A stretch of DNA of 64,000 nucleotides from JACCTU01 sp963788055 (GTDB lineage Bacteria; Actinomycetota; Thermoleophilia; Gaiellales; Gaiellaceae). The stretch covers positions 248,001 to 312,000 of the forward strand of contig CAWBFA010000001.1 of NCBI GenBank assembly GCA_963788055.1, in the 5' to 3' direction. A model generated the notes under the pieces. That model had not been told where the DNA came from and made no database searches. It saw nothing but the letters and a program-made list of their open reading frames with translations. Position 1 is the first letter of the stretch. The number at the start of each line of letters is the position of its first letter. Below, piece by piece: positions 8,202 to 17,492 of this stretch. Both the position numbers and the translations under genes were made by a program.

Positions 8202-9884
8202 CTATGCGAGCGACACCTCGACCTTGCCCTCGTTCTTCCGAATCTCCTGGACACGAACGTCGATCGGGTCGCCGAGCCTGAAGGTCCTCCCGCCCCGCCG
8301 CCCGACGAGGCGCGTCTCGAGCGCGTCGATCTCGTAGTAGTCGCCGGGGAGACGCCGCGCCGGCAGGTAGCCCTCGAAGACGTCGCCGAAGCGGAGGAAG
8401 AGGCCCGAGCCGATCATCCCCGTGATCTCGCCGGAGAACGGCTCCTCCCACCCGCGCTCGAAGAGCACGTCGTCGAGCAGCCACGCGAGGCAGATGTCGT
8501 CCGCGCGGTACTCGACCTCCCCCGCCTCGCGCTCCTTCGCCGAGCAGTGCTCGGCGGTGAACTCGAGGTCCTCGGGAAGCGGGTCGTCGGTGGCGCCGAC
8601 CTCGCGCAGCAGCGCACGGTGCACGACGAGGTCCGGGTAGCGGCGGATCGGCGACGTGAAGTGGCAGTACGCGGTGCTCGCGAGCCCCGAATGGCCGAGG
8701 TTCTGCGGGTGGTAGCGAGCCTGTTTGAGGGCGCGCAGGACGAGCGAGGGAAACGCCTCGCGTCCACGGCCGGCACGCGCGACGAACTCGCTCACGCGCT
8801 CGCTCGCCTCGGCCGCGATCTTCGCCGCCTGCTGCGGCGTCATGTGATCGGCGTCCGGCGCCGGTGGAGTCGGGACCTCGACCGACGCGAGCTTCGAGAG
8901 CATCCGCGTGACCGACAGAGGGTCGGGCCGCTCGTGCACGCGGAAGAGCGCTTCGCGCTTCCGCCCCGCGAGCAGACCGCCGACGGCTTCGTTCGCGAGG
9001 ATCATCAACTCCTCGATCAGCGCGTGCGCATGCGGCTCGGACTCGAGCCACGCCTTCTCGATCCCGCCGTCGCCGTCAAAGGCGAAGGCGATCTCCGCCC
9101 CGGCGATCCGGAGAGCTCCCCGCGCAAACCTGCGGCGCCTGAGCTCGAGCGCGATCGTCTCGGCGAGCCGCAGCCCCTCGGTCACGTCGTCGGCCGCACG
9201 CTCGCGTCCCGCGAGGATCGACTCGGCCTGCCCGTACGTCAGCCGCTCGTTCGAGCGGATCACCGACCGGTAGAAGGTTGCCTCGCCGGCCTCCAGCGAT
9301 CCGTCGAACACGACCTCGACCGTGACGCAGAGCCGATCGACGTTCGGGCGCAGCGAGCAGGCGTCGTCCGCCAGCTCGTGCGGCAGCATCGGCGCTACGA
9401 ACCCCGGGACGTACACGGAGAGCGCGCGGTCGGCGGCGCCGCGGTCGAGCGGCGAGCCGGCGGGCACGAACCACGACACGTCGGCGATGTGCACCCAGAC
9501 TCGGATCCCGTCGCCCTCGCGCCGCGTCGAGATCGCGTCGTCGTAATCCTTCGCGGTCTCCGGGTCGATCGTGAAAGTCACCAGCTCGCGCAGGTCGACG
9601 CGCCCCTCGAGGCTCGGCTCCGGGAGGTCGAACGGCTCGAACTCGCGGCGCAGGCCCTCGTGCTGGAGCAGCCCCTCGAGGACGTTCTCGATGTGATCGG
9701 CGGGCCCGAGCGCCCGCTCGAGCTGCGCACGGCCGCGCCGTGTCCTGACCACGGCCAGGTCTCCCGCTCCGAGGTCGCCGAGGCCGCGCTTGTCGAGCGG
9801 GATCGGCACGCCCGGCGTGAAGATCGGCTCACCGACGAGCATCCGCCCCCGCCGGGACACCTCGACCACGACGTAGTCGGTCAC
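8202..9884 (-). CDS. RNB-domain exoribonuclease (RNase II/R family)
   Basis: A 560-residue protein starting at GTG 9884. The central RNB domain shows the metal-binding acidic motif FTIDPETAKDYDDAISTRRE (residues about 108-127), then VWVHIADVSWFVPAGSPLDR and LPHELADDACSLRPNVDRLC. A C-terminal S1-like barrel reads FSGEITGMIGSGLFLRFGDV. RNB enzymes degrade RNA 3' to 5'. At 560 residues it is shorter than RNase R (about 800), because the N-terminal cold-shock domains are reduced, so I do not assign rnr versus rnb. It follows ftsX with one base between stop and start, so it probably shares that transcript. Confidence 0.88.
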   Translation of the reverse strand: MTDYVVVEVSRRGRMLVGEPIFTPGVPIPLDKRGLGDLGAGDLAVVRTRRGRAQLERALGPADHIENVLEGLLQHEGLRREFEPFDLPEPSLEGRVDLRELVTFTIDPETAKDYDDAISTRREGDGIRVWVHIADVSWFVPAGSPLDRGAADRALSVYVPGFVAPMLPHELADDACSLRPNVDRLCVTVEVVFDGSLEAGEATFYRSVIRSNERLTYGQAESILAGRERAADDVTEGLRLAETIALELRRRRFARGALRIAGAEIAFAFDGDGGIEKAWLESEPHAHALIEELMILANEAVGGLLAGRKREALFRVHERPDPLSVTRMLSKLASVEVPTPPAPDADHMTPQQAAKIAAEASERVSEFVARAGRGREAFPSLVLRALKQARYHPQNLGHSGLASTAYCHFTSPIRRYPDLVVHRALLREVGATDDPLPEDLEFTAEHCSAKEREAGEVEYRADDICLAWLLDDVLFERGWEEPFSGEITGMIGSGLFLRFGDVFEGYLPARRLPGDYYEIDALETRLVGRRGGRTFRLGDPIDVRVQEIRKNEGKVEVSLA

Positions 9885-9885
9885 G

Positions 9886-10779
9886 CTAGACGCGCAGGAA
9901 ACGGCGGAGCGTCAAGCCGGAGCCGGCGGCTCCGAGCAGCAGCCCGAGCCCGAGCAAGATCAGCGCGGTCCACGCGAAGGCGAGTGCCTTCACATCCGAG
10001 TCCGCGTCCACGCGGCCGAGGATCGCGGGCAGCGCGATCTCCTTGCCGAGGAGCAGCAGGATGATCGCGAGCAACGCGCCCGCGAACCCGCAGAAGAGGC
10101 CCTCGAGCATGAACGGGCCGCGCACGAACCAGTTCGAAGCTCCGACGAGCTTCATCACCTCGATCTCCCGACGGCGGGCGTAGATCGAGAGCCGGATCGT
10201 GTTCGCGATCAGCAGGCCCGACGCAGCCAGCAAGAGCACCACGACGCCGAAGAAGATGATCGAGATGACCTGCCCGACGCGAATGATCCGCCGGGCGGTG
10301 GCTCGGCCGTAGTCGATCTTCTCGACACCGGCGAAGCTCTGCCCGCGGAGGTCGGCCGCGATCGCCTCGACGTCCTCGGCGCGCTTCGGCTGGATCTCGA
10401 ACGAATGGGGCAGCGGGTTGTACGTGAGGTCCTTGACGAGGTCCGGGGAGCGCTTGCGCATGATCTCGAGCGCCTCGTCCTTGGAGATGAACGTCACGCC
10501 GTTTTCCTTGATCCTCGGGTCGGCCTCGAGCCGGCGCTGGACGGTCCCGATCTGCTGGTCCGTCACGTCGCCTGCGCACGTGTGCTCCGTGCAGAAGAAG
10601 ACCTTCACCTGCACGTCCTTCTTCACGTGGTTCGACCACGACACGACCCAGGAGCCGAGCGCGATCGACAGACCGAGCAGGAACATCCCGATCAGCACCG
10701 TCATCGTCGCGGCAAAGGTCGTGGAGAGCGACGCGCGCAGCGAGCGGAGCGACTCGGCCAGGAGGAGCTGGAACCTCAT
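9886..10779 (-). CDS. ftsX: Cell division protein FtsX
   Basis: A 297-residue membrane protein that, with FtsE, forms an ABC-type complex activating peptidoglycan hydrolases at the division septum. There is an N-terminal cytoplasmic segment (MRFQLLLAESLRSLRASLST), a first membrane helix (TVLIGMFLLGLSIALGSWVV) and an extracellular domain. That domain bears KDVQVKVFFCTEHTCAGDVT and two Cys that may pair. Three further membrane helices follow, including the signature YARRREIEVMKLVGASNWFV. The start overlaps the ftsE stop by four bases, giving translational coupling. Length and topology are normal. Confidence 0.93.
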   Translation of the reverse strand: MRFQLLLAESLRSLRASLSTTFAATMTVLIGMFLLGLSIALGSWVVSWSNHVKKDVQVKVFFCTEHTCAGDVTDQQIGTVQRRLEADPRIKENGVTFISKDEALEIMRKRSPDLVKDLTYNPLPHSFEIQPKRAEDVEAIAADLRGQSFAGVEKIDYGRATARRIIRVGQVISIIFFGVVVLLLAASGLLIANTIRLSIYARRREIEVMKLVGASNWFVRGPFMLEGLFCGFAGALLAIILLLLGKEIALPAILGRVDADSDVKALAFAWTALILLGLGLLLGAAGSGLTLRRFLRV

Positions 10780-11552
10780 TCGCCGACGTACCCCCCGCGC
10801 CGCTCGTCGCGCTCGAGCTTGCCCTCGGCGAGCGCGAGCACGCGCCGACGCATCTTGTCGACCATCTCGCGGTCGTGCGTGACCATGAGGATCGTCGTGC
10901 CCGAGCGGTTGATGCGGTAGAGCAACTGCATGATCCCGACGCTCGTGTCGGGGTCGAGGTTGCCCGTGGGCTCGTCGCAGATCAGGAGCGGCGGGTGATT
11001 GACGAACGCGCGCGCGATCGAGACGCGCTGCTGCTCACCGCCCGAGAGCTCGTCGGGGAGCGAGTTCATCTTGTGCGAGAGCCCCACGAGGCTGAGGACC
11101 TCCGGCACCTTGCGCCGGATCGAGTTCTGGTTCTCGCCCTGGACTTTGAGCGCGTAGGCGACGTTCTCGGCCGCCGTGCGGTTCGGCAGCAGCTTGAAGT
11201 CCTGGAAGACGCAGCCGACGTTCCGCCGGAGCTGCGGGATCTTGCTGCGGCGCAGGCGGGAGAGGTCACGGCCGCCCACGATGATCCGCCCGGAGGTCGG
11301 GTCGAGCTCCTTCAGGATCAGCCGGATCATCGTCGACTTCCCCGAACCGGAGGCGCCGACCACGAAGACGAACTCGCCCTTCTCGATCACGAACGAGACG
11401 TCGGAGAGGGCGGTCACGCCCGGGTCGTACACCTTCGTGACCGAGTCGAACATGATCGCCGCGCCGGCGACCGGAGCGACCCGGCCGTTCTCGCTCTCTT
11501 GTGCCTCGGTCAGCGGGGGGATCGCGGTATCTGTGATTTCGGGCTCCGTCAC
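10776..11552 (-). CDS. ftsE: Cell division ATP-binding protein FtsE
   Basis: ABC ATPase of 258 residues, the cytoplasmic partner of FtsX. Walker A is GASGSGKST, the Q-loop lies in GCVFQDFKLLPNRTAAENVA, the ABC signature is LSGGEQQR, Walker B is LLICDEPTGNLDP and the switch His is in MVTHDREMV. A 30-residue polar N-terminal extension (MTEPEITDTAIPPLTEAQES) precedes the usual FtsE start at MFDSVTKVYDPGV, so the true start could be nearer that Met. Order ftsE-ftsX on the same strand with a four-base overlap is standard. Confidence 0.93.
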   Translation of the reverse strand: MTEPEITDTAIPPLTEAQESENGRVAPVAGAAIMFDSVTKVYDPGVTALSDVSFVIEKGEFVFVVGASGSGKSTMIRLILKELDPTSGRIIVGGRDLSRLRRSKIPQLRRNVGCVFQDFKLLPNRTAAENVAYALKVQGENQNSIRRKVPEVLSLVGLSHKMNSLPDELSGGEQQRVSIARAFVNHPPLLICDEPTGNLDPDTSVGIMQLLYRINRSGTTILMVTHDREMVDKMRRRVLALAEGKLERDERRGGYVGE

Positions 11553-11622
11553 CGGGAAAGGGAAGGGCAGGCACGCCTGCGCCGGTACGTGAGGACCTTG
11601 CCGGGCAAGTCTAGCTGACCCT

Positions 11623-12730
11623 CTAGACGACTTCTCCGGATGCCTGGGCGAGGAGGTAGGCGTGGATGAAGCCGTCGATGTCGCCGTCGAGGACGCCCTG
11701 CGCGTTTCCGACCTCGTAGCCGGTCCGGTGGTCCTTGACCTGCTGGTAGGGCTGGAGGACGTAACTGCGGATGTTCGCGCCCCCGAATCCGGTGTCCGCG
11801 GCCTCCCCGCGCTCCCGGGCGATCTCGGCCTCTCGCTCCTCGAGCTGTAGCTCGGCGAGCCGGGAGCGGATCATGCGCATCGCCGTCTGCTTGTTCGCCG
11901 TCTGCGATCGCTCGTTCTGGCACTGGACGACGATGCCCGTCGGGATGTGGGTGATCCGGACGGCCGAGTCGGTCTTGTTCACGTGCTGGCCGCCGGCGCC
12001 GCTCGCGCGATACGTGTCGATTCGCAGGTCGCCCTCGTCGAGCTCGAGCTCGGCGTCGTCCGGAAGCAGCGGCGCGACGACGACCTGTGCGAAGGATGTG
12101 TGTCGCCTGTGCGCCTGGTCGTAGGGGGAGAGGCGGACGAGGCGGTGCTTGCCGCGCTCGGCCTTGAGGATCCCGTAGGCGTTCTCTCCGGAGACGCTGA
12201 CGGTCGCGGACTTGAGCCCCGCCTCTTCACCGGGCGTCGCCTCGAGCACCTCCGTCTGGAACCCGCGGTCGGCCGCCCAGCGCAGGTACATCCGCAGGAG
12301 CATCTCGGTGAAGTCCTGTGCGTCGATCCCGCCGGTCGCAGCGTGCAGCGACATCAGCGCGTCGCCGGTGTCGTACTCCCCGGTGAAAAGCGCGTCCTCT
12401 TGCAGGCGGTCGAGCTCGGCGCGGAGCGGCCGAAGCATCGCGACGATGTCGTCCGCCATGTCGCCGTCCAGCGAGAGCAGCTCACGTGCGTCGTCGTACT
12501 CGCGCACGAGCCGGTCGTAGCGTTCGAGCCGCCTCGTCAGGCGCGAGTGATCCGACGAGACCTGTGCGGCCTTTGCCTGGTCGTCCCAGAACCCGGGCTC
12601 GCCCATGCTCGCCTCGAGCTCGGCGACGCGCGCCCTCAGCGAGTCGGGGTCAAAGGTAATCACGGACCCAGGCGAGCTGGGTCCCGATCTCCTCGAGCTG
12701 CTGCTCCAGCGGTGCGTCGGTCTCGGTCAC
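11623..12730 (-). CDS. prfB: Peptide chain release factor 2, with programmed +1 frameshift
   Basis: RF2 recognises UAA/UGA and hydrolyses peptidyl-tRNA. The long frame ends at 11623 and carries the GGQ loop (RASGAGGQHVNKTDSAVRIT) and an anticodon-like region before it. The gene does not begin where that frame does. A GTG at 12730 opens VTETDAPLEQQLEEIGTQLA-WVRDYL and reaches an in-frame TGA at 12652-12650 within CTT TGA C, which is the universal prfB autoregulatory slip site. A +1 shift turns it into CTT-GAC and joins DPDSLRARVAELEASMGEPG. Total is about 368 residues, the normal RF2 length; the stop is codon 27, against codon 26 in E. coli. Unlike other frameshifts in this window, this one is genuine recoding. 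It lies downstream of secA in the same direction. Confidence 0.95.
12649..12661 (-). promoter_or_regulatory. prfB recoding site (CTT TGA C)
   Basis: The minus strand reads GAT TAC CTT TGA C. Low RF2 levels make the ribosome pause at UGA, slip from CUU to UUU and continue in the +1 frame, giving autoregulation. The upstream Shine-Dalgarno-like stimulator seen in E. coli is weak here (a GGGT stretch). The slippery heptanucleotide itself is identical to the classical one. Confidence 0.9.
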
Positions 12731-12802
12731 GGACTCGATGCTAGCGACGCATCCTGACCGGAAGTCGTCATGGCAGCCGCGAAGCGGCTGCCGGACTTCC
12801 GG

Positions 12803-15463
12803 TCATGCACCGTGGCACTTCTTGAACTTCTTGCCCGAGCCGCACCAGCACGGGTCGTTGCGACCGAGCTGCTGGTTCTCGCTCTTCACGACCTGCTGCG
12901 TGTTCACCGTCTGAGCGGGCGCGAGTGTGCCCGCCGTCGCGACCGCACCGCCTCCGACCGCAGCGCCGGCGATCGCGCCCGCGCCGGCGGCGGTGTCGTG
13001 CTCGTAGGAGAGAGCGCCCCCGTTCTGCTCGCCTTGCTGGTCGAGCAGCTCGGCGTCCTGCGGCGCGAGCTGCGCGTGGAAGAGCGTGCCGACCACCTCT
13101 TCGCGGATCTGCAACCCGAGCTCCTCGAACATCCGATGCCCCTCGCCGCGATACTCGACGAGCGGGTCCTTCTGGGCGAACGCGCGGAGGTGGACGCCCT
13201 CTCGCATGTAGTCCATGTTCTCGAGGTGCTCGCGCCAGCGGCTGTCGACGACCTGAAGCGTGACGTAGCGCTCGAGGTCGCGCATCAGCTCGACTCCCAG
13301 CTCCTGCTCCTTGTCTTCGTACGCGTCGCGCGCGTCCTGCTGGAACTCCTCGATGAGTGCGTCGCGCTCGAGCGCGACCTCCTCCTTGAGCTCCTCGGGC
13401 GAGATGTCCGAGCCGTAGAGGTCGTGCATCGCCTGCGTGAGCGCTGACGAGGTCCCACTCCTCCGAGTACTCCGCCTGCGTGTAGACGTCGACGGCGCTC
13501 TCGACCACTTCGTCGATCCAGCCGCGGATCTCCTCCGACATGTCAGCGCCGTCGAGGACCCCACGCCGCTGCGCATAGATCACCTGGCGCTGCGAGTTCA
13601 TCACGTCGTCGTACTTGAGAACGTTCTTGCGCATGACGAAGTTCTGCTCCTCGACCTTCTTCTGCGCGTTCTCGATCTGCTTCGAGAGGATCGACGCCTC
13701 CATCGGCTCGTCGTCGGGGACCTTGAAGCGCTGCATGATGTTCTTGATCCGGTCGCCCGCGAACAGGCGCACGAGCTCGTCCTCGCCGGAGAGGTAGAAG
13801 CGCGACTCGCCGGGGTCGCCCTGGCGTCCCGAGCGGCCGCGAAGCTGGTTGTCGATGCGGCGCGCCTCGTGGCGCTCGGTGCCGAGCACGTAGAGGCCTC
13901 CGGCTTCGCGCACGCCCTCGCCGAGCTTGATGTCGACGCCGCGGCCCGCCATGTTGGTCGCGATCGTGACCGCGCCGAGCTGGCCCGCGTCCTTGATGAT
14001 CTCCGCCTCGCGCTCGTGCTGCTTCGCGTTCAGGACGTTGTGCTTGATCCCCTGGCGCTCGAGCAGCTGCGACAGGTACTCCGACGTCTCGACGGCGATC
14101 GTGCCCAGGAGGACCGGCTGGCCCTGCTCGTTTCGCTCCTTGATGTCGCGCAGCACGGCCTGGAACTTGCCTTCCTTCGTGCGGAAGATGAAGTCGTTCT
14201 TGTCCTGGCGCGCGACGTTCACGTTCGTGGGGATCTCGACGACGTGCAGGTTGTAGATCTCGACGAACTCCTTCTCCTCGGTCTTCGCCGTGCCGGTCAT
14301 GCCGGCGAGCTTCTCGTAGAGACGGAAGTAGTTCTGGAGCGTGATCGTTGCGAGCGTGACGTGCTCCTCCTGGATCTTGAGGCCCTCCTTCGCTTCGATC
14401 GCCTGGTGCAGGCCCTCGCTCCAGCGGCGGCCCTCCATGATCCGGCCGGTGTTCTCGTCGACGATCTTGACCTCGCCCTCCTGGATCACGTAGTCGATGT
14501 CGCGCTTGTAGAGCGCCTGCGCCTTCAGCGACTGGGTCAGGTGGTTGACGAGCTGGACGTTCCGCGGGTCGTAGAGGTTCTCGATCCCGAGCGCGCGCTC
14601 GACCTTCTCGATCGCGTCCTCGCTCGGCGAGACGGTCTTGAACTTCTCGTCGTAGACGAAGTCGCCGCCCTCCGCGAACTGGTCCTCCCCCTTGGCGAGG
14701 ATCTTCGCGGGGCGCGACTCGAGCGTCTTCACGATGCGCGCGAAGTCGTAGTACGTGCTCGCCGCCGTCTCCGGCTGGCCGGAGATGATCAGCGGCGTCC
14801 GCGCCTCGTCGACCAGGATCGAGTCGACCTCGTCCACGATCGCGTACCGGTGGCTGCGCTGCACGAGCTCGGGCAGCGAGACGGCCATGTTGTCGCGGAG
14901 GTAGTCGAAACCGAACTCGGAGTTCGTCCCGTACGTGACGTCGGCGTCGTACGCCTCCTTGCGCTCCGCGAACGGCATCTGGTTCTGGATGAACCGACGC
15001 GCATCCCGAGCTTCTCGTAGACGGGGCTCGTCCACTCCGCGTCGCGCTTGGCGAGGTAGTCGTTCACCGTGACCAGGTGCACGCCGTCTCCCTCGAGCGC
15101 GTTCAGGTACAGCGCCTGGACCGCGACGAACGTCTTGCCCTCGCCGGTCTTCATCTCGGCGATGTCGCCCTCGTGCAGGGTGATCCCGCCCATCAGCTGG
15201 ACGTCGAACAGGCGGACGCCGATCGTGCGTCTGAACCCCTCCCGGACGGCCGCGAACGCCTCGAAGAGGAGCTCCTCGAGCGACTCGCCGCGCTCGAGGC
15301 GCTGCTTGAACTCTGCGGTCTTGCCTGCGAGCTGCTCGTCGGAGAGCGCCTCGAACTCGGGCTCGAGCGTGCCGACGTAGGCGGCCTGCTCGGCCAGCCG
15401 CTTGAGGCGGCGTCCCTCGCCGAGGCGAAGGACCTTCTCGAAGGAACCCATGCTCTGGGCCAT
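12803..15463 (-). CDS. secA: Protein translocase ATPase SecA (two frameshifts)
   Basis: SecA drives preprotein export through SecYEG. The span encodes about 886 residues. The N-terminal part has MGSFEKVLRLGEGRRLKRLA and Walker A MKTGEGKTFVAV. After VYEKLGMRVG (near 15000) the frame shifts by one and continues FIQNQMPFAERKEAYDADVT, the DEAD-like box AIVDEVDSILVDEARTPLII and the helicase-type motif TNMAGRGVDIKLGEGV. A second break near 13440 (EEWDLVSA / LTQAMHDLYGSDISPEEL) leads to the helical scaffold and the C-terminal zinc motif NDPCWCGSGKKFKKCHGA. The two indels together restore a multiple of three. SecA is essential, so both are most likely sequence errors. The start may be ATG 15463 or the internal Met 12 bases later. 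Confidence 0.93.
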
Positions 15464-15507
15464 GCTCGACTAAGGGTACCGGCTTCCCTCGGCAGCCTCG
15501 AACTGCC

Positions 15508-16065
15508 CTAGAGCGGCAGGACGATGACTTCCCAGAGGTCGCCGTCGATGCGGTCGGCCCGCACAACGTACGACGGCATCCCGGCCCCCAGGGCCTCGAG
15601 CGCAGGCACGGAGCCGAAGACGTGGGCGCCGTCCACGAGGAGCGTCACCTCGCCCTCACGGGCGGCGAGCTCGACGGTGTCGCCCCCGATCTCGTCGTCG
15701 ATCTGAGCGACCGCGATCCTGCTCGCGCCGACCGCCCACAGCCGGTCCTCGCGCTTCGTGCCTTCGGCGCGGTACGGCGGGTCGACCTGGGTCTCGACGG
15801 CCTCGGCGAGCGGCGCGAGCTGGTCCTCGGGGACGTCCTCGTCGACGATGGTCGTACGGTCCTCGAGCGTCACGAAGTGCACGGTCTCCCCCGGCAGGTC
15901 GGCCTCGACAGTGACGACCGAGTCCCAGCGGCGGGGCCGAGCGAGCCCGTGGACGCCCGCCTGGTTCCACGGCGCGACGTCGCGGCCGACCTCGGTGGGC
16001 ATCGTCATCCCGCCCTGCTCGGCGAGGCGCTCGTGCAGCGACTTCTCGCGCCGCCAGAAGCTCAC
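15508..16065 (-). CDS. Unknown protein between secA and hpf
   Basis: A 185-residue soluble acidic protein starting MSFWRREKSLHERLAEQGGM. I do not recognise a family. It has no signal peptide or membrane segment. The sequence has a beta-strand-like, repetitive acidic character: VVTVEADLPGETVHFVTLED, RIAVAQIDDEIGGDTVELAA, VTLLVDGAHVFGSVPALEAL. Its start overlaps the hpf stop by four bases (16062-16065), so the two are translationally coupled, and secA follows 45 bases downstream. Position suggests a role in ribosome hibernation or secretion control, but this is only context. Confidence 0.75.
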   Translation of the reverse strand: MSFWRREKSLHERLAEQGGMTMPTEVGRDVAPWNQAGVHGLARPRRWDSVVTVEADLPGETVHFVTLEDRTTIVDEDVPEDQLAPLAEAVETQVDPPYRAEGTKREDRLWAVGASRIAVAQIDDEIGGDTVELAAREGEVTLLVDGAHVFGSVPALEALGAGMPSYVVRADRIDGDLWEVIVLPL

Positions 16066-16604
16066 GTCTGCGGCTCGATCAAGCCGTACCCGCCGCCGTT
16101 GCGACGGTAGACGACGTTGACCGCGTCCGTCACTGCGTTCTTGAACACGAAGAAGTCGTGCCCGATCAGCTCGAGCTGGAGGACCGCCTCGTCGGGGGTC
16201 ATCGGCTTGACCGGGAACTGCTTCGTCTTGACGATCTGATCGCTCAGCTGGTCGTCTTCCAACGCCGGGACTCCTTCGTCGACGGGAACGTGGCTACGCG
16301 CGCCGCGGAAGCTTCGCTTGTCGCGGTAGTGCCTGACCTGGCGGACCAGCTTCTCGGTCAGCTGGTCGATCGAGGCGCGCATATCCTCAGAGGCCTCTCG
16401 CGCGCGCAGCGTCGGCCCCTTCGTCCACACGGTGGCCTCTGCGATCTGGTTCGCGGCGATCGAGGGGTTCTTCTCCACTGCGAGCTCGAGCTCGACCTCG
16501 GTCGCCTCGTTCAGCTGCTTGTCGAGCTTCCTCAGCTTCTGCTCGGCGTAGCTGCGGATGGAGTCCGTGACGTCGAGGTTCCTGCCCTTCACCTGAAGTC
16601 GCAA
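16062..16604 (-). CDS. hpf: Ribosome hibernation promoting factor, long form
   Basis: A 180-residue HPF that dimerises 70S ribosomes into inactive 100S particles. The N-terminal RaiA/HPF domain runs from MRLQVKGRNLDVTDSIRSYA to about residue 105, with the basic helix YAEQKLRKLDKQLNEATEVE. A linker leads to the C-terminal dimerisation domain, which shows the typical IVKTKQFPVKPMTPDEAVLQ and LIGHDFFVFKNAVTDAVNVV. Presence of both domains defines the long form found in actinobacteria and firmicutes. Upstream is comF on the same strand (22 bases), a common neighbour. Confidence 0.92.
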   Translation of the reverse strand: MRLQVKGRNLDVTDSIRSYAEQKLRKLDKQLNEATEVELELAVEKNPSIAANQIAEATVWTKGPTLRAREASEDMRASIDQLTEKLVRQVRHYRDKRSFRGARSHVPVDEGVPALEDDQLSDQIVKTKQFPVKPMTPDEAVLQLELIGHDFFVFKNAVTDAVNVVYRRNGGGYGLIEPQT

Positions 16605-16626
16605 CGCGTCCTCCTTGCGGGCGGAG

Positions 16627-17312
16627 TCAAGCCTGCGTCGTCACTGTATACCCGCGGACCGCGCGGGCGAACGTGACGACCTCGACGCGCCGGGCGCCTG
16701 CGCGGCGGAGCGCAGAGGCCGCCGCGTTGGCGGTCGCGCCGGTGGTGTAGACGTCGTCGACGAGGGTCACGGCCGACGGGGATCGGCCGGCTGTGAACGC
16801 TCCGCGCACGTTTGCCCGGCGTTCCGGGAGGGTGAGACCGCGCTGCCGCGCAGCGCCGCGCGCGCGCGAGAGGAGCGCGAGGACGGGTACGTCCCAGCGG
16901 ACGCCGAGCTCGCGCGCCAACGCCTCCGCAGGGTGGTGGCCGCGGCCGCGGCGGCGCTCGGGATCGGGCGGAACGAAGACGAGCGGCCCGTTCGGCGGCT
17001 CGAGAGCGTGAGCGGTGACGTCCGCGGCCGCGACGCAGAGGTGCCGGAGTCCGCGCTCTTTCCAGGCGTGAAAGATGCGGCGAACGGCCTCGTCGTAGGC
17101 GACCGCGGAGCGTACGCGCGCGAACGCCAGGCGCCGCCCCGCGCACTCACGACAGCGCCGGACGGGCCAGGCGGTGGGCGCGCAGCAACGCTCGCAGCGG
17201 GGGCCTCGGAGGCGCGGGAGCGCGCCGAGGCAGGCGCGGCAGACCTGCGCCCCCGGGATCCCGCAGGCGACGCAGCGCTGCGGGAGCAGAAGTCGAGGAG
17301 GATCGCGGCCAC
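16627..17312 (-). CDS. comF: ComF-family phosphoribosyltransferase-like protein
   Basis: About 228 residues. The N-terminal zinc-finger region has four CxxC pairs (RCVACG, VCRACL, RCERCC, RCRECAG), followed by a type I phosphoribosyltransferase fold ending in the signature VTLVDDVYTTGATANAAASA. ComF proteins take part in DNA uptake or an unknown purine-related step. The frame containing all motifs has no standard start close to LLLPQRCVACG. A GTG at 17312 one frame over reads VAAILLDF and joins perfectly to LLPQRCVACG if one C is missing at about 17293. I therefore place the start there and infer a one-base deletion; a TTG further upstream in the same frame is the alternative. Confidence 0.82.
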
Positions 17313-17453
17313 GCGTCGACGGTACGAGCGCCCACCGCAACGCGCGGCCCCTGTGGAGCGATCGCCACGTCGCGGACACGAAGCGGCACGGTCCCGGCAC
17401 GGAGGACGCCGCGCGCCGGCGGTAACGTCTCCGCCGTGGGCGGCGGGAAGCGA

Positions 17454-17476
17454 CCCCACCCAAGATGAGGGTGGGG
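17454..17476 (-). terminator. Hairpin downstream of nucleotidyltransferase
   Basis: Perfect eight-base inverted repeat CCCCACCC / GGGTGGGG with a seven-base loop, 17 bases after the stop of the nucleotidyltransferase gene. There is no T-tract. Likely a transcription terminator or mRNA-end stabiliser separating it from comF. Confidence 0.45.
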
Positions 17477-17492
17477 GTGCGCTCATGGTCGT

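Noticed and set aside
8547..10064. A 505-residue plus-strand frame opposite the RNB nuclease and ftsX
   Set aside because: Low-complexity R/A/E composition and complete overlap with two well-supported genes; a shadow frame.
11623..12663. Treating the split prfB as another sequencing frameshift
   Set aside because: The break is exactly at CTT TGA C, the known programmed slip site at the conserved codon position, so it is genuine.
13437..15020. A 527-residue open frame on the plus strand, antisense to secA
   Set aside because: It is rich in L, V, D and R from the mirror of a high-GC gene, has no recognisable motif, and lies wholly over conserved SecA sequence.
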